A stretch of 64,000 nt of DNA, taken from contig CAWBEX010000007.1 of the NCBI GenBank assembly GCA_963787895.1, forward strand, positions 372,001-436,000, written 5' to 3'. Made by a program: the position numbers and the translations under genes. Every line of letters begins with the position of its first letter. The first letter of the stretch is position 1. Source of the stretch: Anderseniella sp963787895. Lineage in GTDB: Bacteria > Pseudomonadota > Alphaproteobacteria > Rhizobiales > Aestuariivirgaceae. Below the pieces are notes generated by a model, which had not been told where the DNA came from, did not search any database, and saw only the letters and a program-made list of their open reading frames with translations. Below, piece after piece: positions 18,204 through 26,047 of the stretch.

Positions 18204-19674
18204 GTTGGATCAGTCGGCGCTGTGATCGCGGCATGGTGCGGCTGGCGTCTTCCAGTGTTGCACGAACAGTACCAAGTACCCGGTCGGCCGGAAACTCCAC
18301 GCTGACCACGAGGCCAGTGGGACTGTTGTTGCCAAGTGCCAGCTTTGCGTTCTGCAACTCAGCTAGTCCGTTGACGATGGACAGGCCAAGGCCAGCACCT
18401 TCAATTGCTTTTTTCTGGGCGTAGTTGCCACGTGTAAAGGCGGCTCGCATTGCGGCCAGTTCATCGCGTTGCAGCCCCGGTCCATTGTCGGTCACACTCA
18501 TTATAACCGAGCCGTTTCTGCCCTGCTCGACGCACACGGCAATTTCGCTGTTCTCAGGCGCAAACTTCAGCGCATTTGAAAGCAGGTTGAGCCAGATCTG
18601 GCGCAGAGCCCGAACGTCACCGAGGACACGAATTGGATTGCCGGGAAAACTGCACTCCACGTGCTGATGTCTGCGATCAAACTGGACTTTCAGAAGATCA
18701 AGGCAGTCACGGGCAATGATGCACGGATCAACCGGCTCCAGCTCCAGATCGTGCCGATTGGCTTCTATTCTCGACAAGTCGAGTATGTCGTTTATCAGCT
18801 TCAACAGGTAGTCGCCGGAATGATGGATATCATCCGAATAGGATTTGTAGACCGGCACTGTATGCGGCCCCATCATTTCCTTGCTCAGAATTTCCGAGAA
18901 CCCGAGGATGGCGTTCAACGGCGTGCGAAGTTCATGACTCATTGTGGCCAGGAAATGTGATTTGGCCTTGTTTGCTTCTTCCGCCTTTGATCGGGCTTCC
19001 TCAGCGGCACTGAGTGCACCATCGAGTTGTCCGATCAGAGCCTCGCGTTCTGCCTTGAAGACCATCATTTCACGCGCCGTGCCCTGCAGGCGGCGTACAA
19101 GCTGCACAAAGAAAATCTCGGCAAGCACGACTACCGTGCCCAGGGTCGTGTAAAGCAGTCCTGATTCCATCAGGCAACGTACGACTCCCGACATCGCAAT
19201 GATCCCGGTGCCAGCCATGATAATCGGCATGTAGTTGCCGGAAGTCATGGCCCGGGCAGCTATGGCTGCCAGCGTGATGCAGATCAGAAAGATGTGCTGC
19301 GTCTGGTTGCCGGGTTCCCAGTAGGCAAACAGCGGAATGACCCAGCAGACTGCTATCAGGGTTTCGGATGCGCACAGCATGCCGAGCCATTCTCGTGATT
19401 GAATGGTTTCCCGGTTGCTCTGCTCGAACAGGCGGCAAAGATAGTGCTGAATCGCTAGCGCGGTAAGGCAACTGCCGAACCAGCTTGCAGCAACCAGCCA
19501 TCCGGTCCAAACCTGGATGGCCAGCATCATGAACACGCACAGAATAGGCATGGCCAGGCTCACCCTGATCTGGTTCTTCACGAACAAGGTCAGCAGGTCC
19601 GGCTCCCATATCGTCTTGGCTGCAGGCTTGGCGCTGGCAGCTGACATCTGGTCTATGTCTGTTTGCGGCTTCAA
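18190..19674 (-). CDS. Orphan membrane sensor histidine kinase
   Basis: A 494-residue sensor kinase. Residues about 30-215 hold five or six transmembrane helices, followed by a short coiled coil (LDGALSAAEEARSKAEEAN). The HisKA H-box is FLATMSHELRTPLNAILGFS, with the phosphorylated His in SHELRTP. The ATP-binding domain shows the N-box LLSNALKFAP, G1 VTDNGPGL and G2 GAGLGLSIVNG. There is no PAS or receiver domain and no response-regulator gene nearby, so its partner is elsewhere. The membrane region is probably the sensor; the signal is unknown. Confidence 0.92.
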   Translation of the reverse strand: MKPQTDIDQMSAASAKPAAKTIWEPDLLTLFVKNQIRVSLAMPILCVFMMLAIQVWTGWLVAASWFGSCLTALAIQHYLCRLFEQSNRETIQSREWLGMLCASETLIAVCWVIPLFAYWEPGNQTQHIFLICITLAAIAARAMTSGNYMPIIMAGTGIIAMSGVVRCLMESGLLYTTLGTVVVLAEIFFVQLVRRLQGTAREMMVFKAEREALIGQLDGALSAAEEARSKAEEANKAKSHFLATMSHELRTPLNAILGFSEILSKEMMGPHTVPVYKSYSDDIHHSGDYLLKLINDILDLSRIEANRHDLELEPVDPCIIARDCLDLLKVQFDRRHQHVECSFPGNPIRVLGDVRALRQIWLNLLSNALKFAPENSEIAVCVEQGRNGSVIMSVTDNGPGLQRDELAAMRAAFTRGNYAQKKAIEGAGLGLSIVNGLAELQNAKLALGNNSPTGLVVSVEFPADRVLGTVRATLEDASRTMPRSQRRLIQLTAS

Positions 19675-19845
19675 AACTCTTCAAAATCGCTCGGTTTTCC
19701 GGCCGATGAATAGTGGGCCGGGTTGATTGATCTCGCCATTGTCATGGAAACTCGTTAAGGGCAGGCTTGCAGAACTGGTTATCAAACCACGAAGCTATTG
19801 GGTGCAATTTGTTGTATTCCAACCGATAGGGAGGACTTCTTGAAC

Positions 19846-20457
19846 ATGCTGCTGATTGAAGACAACCGCGCGCCGAACCCCCGGAGAGTGCGAATATTTC
19901 TGGCCGAGAAGGGCATCGAGGTTGAGCGTCGCCACATCGACATCATGAGCGAGGAGCACAAGACCCCGGATATGGTGAAACGAAATCCGTTCATGCGTAT
20001 CCCTATTCTGGAGCTTGATGACGGCACTTGCATTGCTGAAGCCATGGCAATTTGCCGGTACTTCGATGCCTTGCAACCCGAACCATTCCTGTTCGGTCAA
20101 ACTGCGGTGGAAAAGGGTCAGGTGGAGATGTGGCAACGTCGCATCGAATTGCAGTTGATGCAGCCGATAGGCTTTGCTTTCCGGCACACGCATCCGAAGA
20201 TGGCCCACCTTGAGGTCCCGCAGGTCAAGCAATGGGGTGAGGTTAACGTTCCGCGGATAGAGGCTATGCTGGATCTTCTGAACATCGAGCTGAAGCAGCG
20301 CGAGTTCGTTGCCGGAGCGAAGTACTCAGTAGCTGACATTGACGCACTTTGCGCGGTGGACTTCATGCGGGTGGCACGGGTTTCGATGAAAGATGATCAC
20401 ACCCACCTGAAGCGCTGGCATGAGGCTGTGTCTGCGCGTGCAAGTGCAAAGGCATGA
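19846..20457 (+). CDS. Glutathione S-transferase family protein
   Basis: A 203-residue protein with an N-terminal thioredoxin-like domain (RAPNPRRVRIFLAEKGIEVE; cis-Pro loop RNPFMRIPILELDDGTCIAE) and a C-terminal all-helical domain with the N-capping motif YSVADIDAL. These are standard GST features, and glutathione-dependent detoxification or reduction is the usual role. The ATG at 19846 is two codons after a TTG; AGGGAGGA at 19828-19835 could serve either. The stop overlaps the next start (ATGA), so the two genes are coupled. Confidence 0.88.
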   Translation: MLLIEDNRAPNPRRVRIFLAEKGIEVERRHIDIMSEEHKTPDMVKRNPFMRIPILELDDGTCIAEAMAICRYFDALQPEPFLFGQTAVEKGQVEMWQRRIELQLMQPIGFAFRHTHPKMAHLEVPQVKQWGEVNVPRIEAMLDLLNIELKQREFVAGAKYSVADIDALCAVDFMRVARVSMKDDHTHLKRWHEAVSARASAKA

Positions 20458-21077
20458 TGGCCCGCGCGCTTCAAGCACTGGAGCGTGAAGTCTCCGGTTG
20501 CCGGGTGTGCCGCGATACGCCTGGCCCTGGCAAACTTCCGCTGCCGCATGAGCCAAGGCCAGTTGTGCAGTTGTCTGCAACGGCGCGGATTCTCATTGCC
20601 GGTCAGGCTCCGGGCACCCGTGTACATGCATCGGGCAGGCCGTTCACAGACCCTTCGGGCGACCGTCTGCGCGACTGGATGGGAGTTTCGCCGGAAACGT
20701 TTTACGATGCTTCAAAAGTTGCGATCTTGCCAATGGGGTTTTGCTTTCCAGGGCTTGACGCCAGCGGTGGCGACTTGCCGCCGAGAAAGGAATGCGCTCC
20801 GCTGTGGCGCGCTCGCATCATGGCGGCGATGCCGCAGGTGTCGCTGGTGTTGGCCATCGGTATGTATGCCCAAAAATGGCACCTGGCCGGCAGCCAGGAA
20901 TCCAGTTTGACGCAAACTGTGGCACAGTGGCGTGAGTACCGGAGCCTGCGTCCGGTTTCCGTCATTCCCATGCCACATCCGTCATGGCGAAATACAGGCT
21001 GGTTGAAGAAGAACCCGTGGTTCGGATCAGAACTTTTACCAGCCTTGCAAGGTGATGTTAACGCGCTTGTGGGTTAG
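20454..21077 (+). CDS. Uracil-DNA glycosylase family protein
   Basis: A 207-residue member of the uracil-DNA glycosylase superfamily. Motif 1 is GQAPGTRVHASGRPF, followed by DPSGDRLRDWMG, and the late motif is PMPHPSWRNTGWLKKNPWF, matching the HPS-type DNA-intercalation loop. An N-terminal CRVC pair recalls the Fe-S-binding families, though the other two cysteines are not certain. The superfamily removes damaged bases from DNA or shares that fold; activity on uracil is not assured. It overlaps the GST stop and ends at the start of the hydrolase gene region. Confidence 0.8.
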   Translation: MMARALQALEREVSGCRVCRDTPGPGKLPLPHEPRPVVQLSATARILIAGQAPGTRVHASGRPFTDPSGDRLRDWMGVSPETFYDASKVAILPMGFCFPGLDASGGDLPPRKECAPLWRARIMAAMPQVSLVLAIGMYAQKWHLAGSQESSLTQTVAQWREYRSLRPVSVIPMPHPSWRNTGWLKKNPWFGSELLPALQGDVNALVG

Positions 21078-21106
21078 TGGGAGCCGCGACAGTATTTGGA
21101 ACAGCA

Positions 21107-22069
21107 ATGAATGTTTGCCGGAAATTCGCCGCCGCTTTTGTAACAGCGCTTTGTCTGGTGCTGGCAGGATGTTCGACACCTGAGTTGCTGGTAACTGGCC
21201 CGCCGGTGGGTGCTGCGCGACTAAGCACAGACCGCTTCTTCACCGACGATGGAGAAGCACTCGCGGTGTCCCGGTGGCATGCACGTTCACCGCGCGCAAT
21301 CATGGTCGTGGTACATGGCTTCAATGAGTATGCCGGAGACTTCCGCCTGCCTGCCCCCTGGTTTACACAACGCGGTATTTCAGTCATTGGATTCGATCAA
21401 CGCGGGTTTGGCCGTACGGCGACTGCGCGGCGCGGGCGATGGGCTGGGGGTGACACGATGTCAGCTGACCTGGCGCGCTTCGTCGAGCTGGTTCGTGCAG
21501 AAAACCCTGGTCTGCCTGTCTATGTCGCTGGAACCTCCATGGGAGGTGCTGTAACAATGAAATCGTCGGTGGAATATGGTCTGGATGCCGACGGACTGGT
21601 GCTGGTCGCCCCAGCCATTTGGGGTTGGCGGTCAATGAACCCGATCCTGAAATCTGCCCTCTGGGTGACGGCCCACACGGTTCCGGCCAGTACGGCCACA
21701 GGTTCGCCATTGGAAATTTGGCCAAGCGATAACATTGAATGGCTGCGTGAATACTCGCGCGACCGCCACAATATAACTCAGAGCAGGTTCGATACATTGT
21801 ATGGTCTCGTGACCCTGATGGACGAGGCCTCGGCTGCGGCACCCCGCATTACAACGCCGGTGCTCTATCTTTATGGCCTGAAGGACGAGATTGTGCCTTT
21901 GGAACCAACGCGCCTTGTGATGAAATCGATTGCGGCCAGCAAGCAGATCATAGAGTACGATGCCGGTTACCATATGCTGATGCATGATCTGCAGCGCGAG
22001 AACGTCTACCGTGACATTGTGCGCTGGATGGATCGCCAACCGGTGGCAATTCCTGTTTCGGGAAGATGA
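21107..22069 (+). CDS. Lipoprotein alpha/beta hydrolase (monoacylglycerol-lipase-like)
   Basis: A 320-residue serine hydrolase with a lipoprotein signal (FVTALCLVLAGC, lipobox LAGC), so it should be anchored in the envelope. The fold markers are VVVHGFNEYAGDF (oxyanion region), GFDQRGFGRT, the nucleophile elbow GTSMGGAV, the acid in YGLKDEIVPLEPT, and a late YHMLMHD histidine. This pattern is typical of monoacylglycerol lipase or lysophospholipase relatives. The ATG at 21107 gives a compact signal peptide; a GTG 30 bases upstream is possible. Confidence 0.88.
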   Translation: MNVCRKFAAAFVTALCLVLAGCSTPELLVTGPPVGAARLSTDRFFTDDGEALAVSRWHARSPRAIMVVVHGFNEYAGDFRLPAPWFTQRGISVIGFDQRGFGRTATARRGRWAGGDTMSADLARFVELVRAENPGLPVYVAGTSMGGAVTMKSSVEYGLDADGLVLVAPAIWGWRSMNPILKSALWVTAHTVPASTATGSPLEIWPSDNIEWLREYSRDRHNITQSRFDTLYGLVTLMDEASAAAPRITTPVLYLYGLKDEIVPLEPTRLVMKSIAASKQIIEYDAGYHMLMHDLQRENVYRDIVRWMDRQPVAIPVSGR

Positions 22070-22077
22070 CTGTCTGA

Positions 22078-22656
22078 TCAGAGGCTTTCGCGCGAACGCC
22101 AGAAGCGCAACACAGCCTTGCGCAACAAATAGATTGTCAGCACGAATGCCGCCATGCCGGCAAGGAATGCTGGCGCGCGCCCAGATATTGTGCCCATTGC
22201 TCCCACCACCTGGCCTACCCAACCGCTGAAAAAATACCCTGCTGTGCCAACTGCACTGGCCCACATGGCGCAAGCAATCAGGTTGACTGGTGCGAATACG
22301 CGGGTTCGTACATCTGATGCTGCCATTGCAAGCATGCAGGCAAACCTCAAGCCCCACAGGAAACGGGTCAGCAGGATGAACTTTACCGGGTGGCCAGCCA
22401 GCCATTTGCGGGCCTTTTCAGAACGCCGCTTCAGGGTGGGGTTATGCTCCACCATTGCTGGGCCGAATCGTCTGAACAGCTGGTAGCTGATCTGGTCGCC
22501 AACAAGGGCGCCAGCAAAGGCTGTAGCTATCACCAATGGCAACTCCAGCAAACCCTGGCTGGCTGCAAGGGACGCGAGCAGCAGGGCGGTTTCTCCCTCA
22601 AGCACTGTGCCGGCAAACAGCAACCAATACGCATTGTTGATTAGACTATCCAACAT
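22078..22656 (-). CDS. DedA family membrane protein
   Basis: A 192-residue DedA (SNARE-associated-Golgi-type) integral membrane protein. The family pattern includes GTVLEGETALLLASLAASQG, the GALVGDQISYQLFRRFG segment, and FILLTRFLWGLRFACMLAMA, corresponding to the conserved F-x-R-x-x-P/G-x-x-R helix. Such proteins support membrane homeostasis and lipid-carrier flipping. The ATG complementary to 22656 gives the expected MLDSLINNAYW start. It converges with the hydrolase gene, with eight bases between the stops. Confidence 0.85.
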   Translation of the reverse strand: MLDSLINNAYWLLFAGTVLEGETALLLASLAASQGLLELPLVIATAFAGALVGDQISYQLFRRFGPAMVEHNPTLKRRSEKARKWLAGHPVKFILLTRFLWGLRFACMLAMAASDVRTRVFAPVNLIACAMWASAVGTAGYFFSGWVGQVVGAMGTISGRAPAFLAGMAAFVLTIYLLRKAVLRFWRSRESL

Positions 22657-22792
22657 ATGGAATTGCGTTCCAATTCTGGTTATGACAAGTTGTTCGTCAG
22701 GTGGATTGGCTTGACAGCTCACGCACACAGGCAAGTTAGATCCAGGCGCACTCACCTGATAATCTGACGACGCCTCAATCCTGTTTCTGCAA

Positions 22793-22810
22793 TGTGGATA
22801 CCAATCCACA
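22793..22810. promoter_or_regulatory. Palindrome upstream of the IclR gene
   Basis: The perfect inverted repeat TGTGGAT-ACCA-ATCCACA lies 56 bases before the iclR-type start. The size and position suit an operator for autoregulation or for the divergent DedA gene. Binding is inferred from the symmetry only. Confidence 0.45.
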
Positions 22811-22865
22811 TGAATGTGTTGTGTCGTACATGTATGTAGCTTTTTGCATCGGTCGAGGGACTTCT

Positions 22866-23723
22866 ATGCTGGAAAACGAGTTGTCTGACAAGGATAGGGA
22901 AAACGCGCGGAGGCAGGAATTACGGGTTCCAAGCAAAGAAATTTTGCGTGCATCAGGTCAGGTGCAGTCGTTGTCACGTGCGCTCAAGCTGCTAAACGCA
23001 TTGTCCTATCATGGCTCAGGTCTGTCTTTGTCGGAAGTCGCTCAGGAAGTTGGCTTGCCAAACTCAACTGCTCACCGCTTACTCACAACCCTGCAAAATG
23101 AGCGTTTCGTTCGTTTTGAAAGTGAGCGTTCGGTCTGGATGATCGGCGTGCAGGCTTTCCGGGTGGGTTCTGCATTTGTGCGCTCCCGTGATTTGGTCAC
23201 ATCTTCACGGCCGTACATGCGCCGCCTGATGGAGCTGTCCGGCGAAACGGTAAACCTTGGCATCGCCGACCGCGGCGAGGTTGTCTACTTGGCACAGGTC
23301 GAATGCCAGAAGATGATGAGAGCAATCGCGGGGCCAGGTGGCCGCGCCAAATTGCACTGTTCGGGTGTCGGCAAGGCGATCATGTCCCAATTGCCGAAAG
23401 ACGAGGTGCTCAAATTGCTGCAGGGCCGGGAGCTGGTTCGCGAGACGCAGCATACACTGACCAGCATCGAAGCCCTGTGCGATGAACTCAAGATCTGTCA
23501 GGGCCGCGGATATGCCGTGGACGACGAGGAAAACGCCATTGGGTTGCGTTGTGTGGCGGCAGCCATCTTCGATGAACACGGCGAACCGCTTGGCGCAATA
23601 TCTGTTTCCGGCCCGACAGCGCGGGTGACAGATCAGCGCATTGCCGCGCTTGGCGGCCATGTCAGCAAGATTGCCAGCGACATCACCAGCGAATTGGGTG
23701 GTTCTCAGGGTGTCGCCAGGTAG
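22866..23723 (+). CDS. IclR family transcriptional regulator
   Basis: A 285-residue DNA-binding regulator. The N-terminal winged helix spans about residues 38-95 (SLSRALKLLNALSYHG, LSLSEVAQEVGLPNSTAHRL), and the C-terminal effector domain follows (LHCSGVGKAIMSQLPKDEVL; DDEENAIGLRCVAAAIFDEHG). IclR proteins usually repress or activate catabolic genes when a small acid binds. GAGGGA precedes the ATG at 22866. Its target is not obvious: the downstream mrp and formate dehydrogenase genes are candidates by position only. The 18-base palindrome at 22793 may be its operator. Confidence 0.92.
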   Translation: MLENELSDKDRENARRQELRVPSKEILRASGQVQSLSRALKLLNALSYHGSGLSLSEVAQEVGLPNSTAHRLLTTLQNERFVRFESERSVWMIGVQAFRVGSAFVRSRDLVTSSRPYMRRLMELSGETVNLGIADRGEVVYLAQVECQKMMRAIAGPGGRAKLHCSGVGKAIMSQLPKDEVLKLLQGRELVRETQHTLTSIEALCDELKICQGRGYAVDDEENAIGLRCVAAAIFDEHGEPLGAISVSGPTARVTDQRIAALGGHVSKIASDITSELGGSQGVAR

Positions 23724-23796
23724 TTGAATCCAATCTACAAAAAGACTTGAAATTCGAGGGAAGCGGCCGCGCTTCCAACGCAAGAGGGTATTCGAA

Positions 23797-24972
23797 ATGG
23801 TAGACAAGCAAGCAGTCATGGATGCACTTTCAAAGGTCCGCGGTCCGGATCTGGAAGGTGATCTGGTATCACTTGGCCTGGTGTCTGATGTTGTGATTTC
23901 GGGCGACAACGTGATGTTTGCGATTACTGTCGATGCAGCGCGGGCGAGCAAACTTGAGCCGCTTCGTCAGGCAGCAGAAAAGGCCGTCGGCAAGGTCAGC
24001 GGGGTTGCCAGGGTAATGGCTGCGCTGACAGCGGAAGTCAGGCCGGGCTCTCGCCCTCAGGCCGGTAACACACCGCCACCAGCCGGGGCCAACATGGCGC
24101 CACCGCCGCCTATGGCGGGTGGTCCCGGACCAAAGGCGCAAGCAGCGCAGACCATGGCTGGAGTGCCTGGCGTCAGGCACATCATCGCGGTCGCGTCCGG
24201 CAAGGGCGGCGTCGGCAAATCCACTACTGCTGTCAACCTGGCGTTGGGTTTGCAGGCCAACGGGCTTAAGGTGGGCATCCTTGATGCCGATATTTATGGC
24301 CCCTCGGTTCCGCGCCTGCTCGGAATCACCGGCCGGCCGGAACCGGTTTCACCAGGGTCTCGAACACTGAAGCCGCTCGAGGGCTTTGGTTTGAAGGCTA
24401 TGTCGATGGGCTTCCTGGTGGAAGAGGACACACCAATGATCTGGCGCGGGCCAATGGTCATGTCTGCCTTGCAGCAGATGTTGCGTGAGGTGGCCTGGGG
24501 CGACCTGGACGCACTGATCGTTGACATGCCGCCCGGCACCGGCGATGCGCAACTTACTTTAGCCCAGCAGACCCCGCTATCAGGCGCTGTAATAGTTTCA
24601 ACACCGCAGGATTTGGCGTTGATTGATGCGCGCAAAGGCCTGAACATGTTCAGGAGGGTCAACGTTCCGGTGCTCGGAATAGTCGAAAACATGAGCTATT
24701 TTACCTGCACCAAGTGTGGTGAAAGGCACGAGATTTTCGGCCACGGCGGAGCCCGCAACGAGGCCGAGAAACTGGGGTTGCCGTTCCTGGGAGAGGTGCC
24801 CTTGGACAAGGATCTGCGGTTCAGGTCCGATGCCGGTCAGCCGGTAGTTGCCTCAGCACCTGATTCTCTGCACGCAAAGCTCTATTGCGACATTGCATCG
24901 GCTGTCTGGGCATCTGTTGAAGGTGACGCAGCGGGGCAAAAACGCGCCGCACCGAGGATTATTGTTGAGTAA
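23797..24972 (+). CDS. mrp: Mrp/ApbC Fe-S cluster carrier ATPase
   Basis: A 391-residue P-loop protein that carries and transfers [4Fe-4S] clusters. Residues about 1-85 form an MIP18/DUF59 domain, then a Pro/Gly linker, then the ATPase with deviant Walker A SGKGGVGKST, the DADIYGPSVPRLLG motif and VDMPPGTGDAQLT. The cluster-binding CxxC is in YFTCTKCGERHEIFGHGG. Its place just before the formate dehydrogenase genes, which encode several Fe-S proteins, fits a supply role, though Mrp proteins are general housekeeping factors. Confidence 0.93.
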   Translation: MVDKQAVMDALSKVRGPDLEGDLVSLGLVSDVVISGDNVMFAITVDAARASKLEPLRQAAEKAVGKVSGVARVMAALTAEVRPGSRPQAGNTPPPAGANMAPPPPMAGGPGPKAQAAQTMAGVPGVRHIIAVASGKGGVGKSTTAVNLALGLQANGLKVGILDADIYGPSVPRLLGITGRPEPVSPGSRTLKPLEGFGLKAMSMGFLVEEDTPMIWRGPMVMSALQQMLREVAWGDLDALIVDMPPGTGDAQLTLAQQTPLSGAVIVSTPQDLALIDARKGLNMFRRVNVPVLGIVENMSYFTCTKCGERHEIFGHGGARNEAEKLGLPFLGEVPLDKDLRFRSDAGQPVVASAPDSLHAKLYCDIASAVWASVEGDAAGQKRAAPRIIVE

Positions 24973-25070
24973 AATACTCGGTTTTGCCAGATTGTGAAAC
25001 GGTTGCCCATTGCCGGTCGAATATCCTTGCACGCTATGCCTTGCTTGCGACAGGATAGCGCAGTTGCATA

Positions 25071-25718
25071 ATGAACGACCCGTCGTCTGTAAGACGGGCA
25101 AAGTCGCGAGACACAATGGGCGAGGCCAAGCAGGAGCTGTCAGTATCTGAAGAAGATATGTTGCGTGCAAACCTTTACAGGTTGCTGGCGCACGCCTTGA
25201 AAGCTGCGCCGTCGCGCGAGGAGCTGCAGCAGTTTGCTGCCATGCACGGTGATGACACACCCATTGGACGAGCGGTTGGCGCTCTTTGCCGTGTCGCGTC
25301 TAAAGCGTCCAGCGAGGAGGTTGAGCGCGAATTCCACGATTTGTTCATCGGCGTTGGGCGCGGCGAGCTGGTGCCGTTCGGCTCATATTACATCACCGGT
25401 TTTTTGAACGAGAAGCCGCTGGCGCGACTGCGCAACGATATGGCTAGGCTCGGCATTCAGCGGAGCGAGGGCGTGGCGGAGCCCGAAGATCACATAGCAG
25501 CGGTGTGTGAGATGATGTCTGGTCTCATCATCGGCAGTTTCAATTCGGCCATGAGCCTGGAAGAGCAGAAGACGTTCTTCAGGGCGCACATTGCACCATG
25601 GGCCAGGCATTTCTTTACTGATCTGGAAGGCGCGAAGTCCTCGGTCTTCTATGCCTGTATTGGCCAGCTCGGTGTTGCTTTTATGGATGTGGAGGATCAG
25701 GCCTTCGAAATGGTCTGA
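25071..25718 (+). CDS. TorD-family chaperone for formate dehydrogenase
   Basis: A 215-residue all-helical chaperone of the TorD/DmsD type, which binds Tat signal peptides and helps insert cofactor before export. Features are LRANLYRLLAHALKAAPS near the start, EREFHDLFIGVGRGELVPFG (the family E-Y-x-x-L-F position with the P-F-G/Y-S/Y motif), and PEDHIAAVCEMMSGLI (the PDHI-like motif). It opens the formate dehydrogenase block, 51 bases before a Tat-signal protein. The start is uncertain: ATG 25071 or ATG 25116, neither with a strong ribosome site. Confidence 0.88.
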   Translation: MNDPSSVRRAKSRDTMGEAKQELSVSEEDMLRANLYRLLAHALKAAPSREELQQFAAMHGDDTPIGRAVGALCRVASKASSEEVEREFHDLFIGVGRGELVPFGSYYITGFLNEKPLARLRNDMARLGIQRSEGVAEPEDHIAAVCEMMSGLIIGSFNSAMSLEEQKTFFRAHIAPWARHFFTDLEGAKSSVFYACIGQLGVAFMDVEDQAFEMV

Positions 25719-25768
25719 TCCCGAACTGAACCGGGCGGCAAAGGCTGCCCAAACAGAAGGAGCGGAAA

Positions 25769-25963
25769 ATGGCAAACAAAAAGGAACAGCCGGCCTCTGG
25801 CCGTCGTGACTTCCTCAAGCTTGCTGGTTTGACTGCTGTTACGGGCACGGCAGCTGTTGCTGTCGGCTCGGGCGCTGCTCAGGCAGCGTCGCAAGAAGGC
25901 CGTGCCGGCGGGTATCAGGAAACTGATCACGTCAAGACATACTACAGGCTGGCCGCGTTCTGA
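25769..25963 (+). CDS. Small Tat-signal protein of the formate dehydrogenase region
   Basis: A 64-residue protein that is mostly a twin-arginine signal: SGRRDFLKLAGLTAVTG, then a hydrophobic stretch and a QAAS cleavage-like site, leaving a mature piece of about 25 residues ending in DHVKTYYRLAAF. It matches the known class of short Tat-target proteins encoded just before formate dehydrogenase alpha subunits. The tail HVxxYYxxA is characteristic. The role is unknown; it may be an assembly factor or small subunit. AGAAGGAG precedes the ATG. Confidence 0.88.
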   Translation: MANKKEQPASGRRDFLKLAGLTAVTGTAAVAVGSGAAQAASQEGRAGGYQETDHVKTYYRLAAF

Positions 25964-26047
25964 GGTTGTTGCTCAAACAATCTTGATTGCGGAAAAACAA
26001 TAATCAATCAGGCACCGTGAAACCGGTGCGTACTTTGGAGGAAGATC

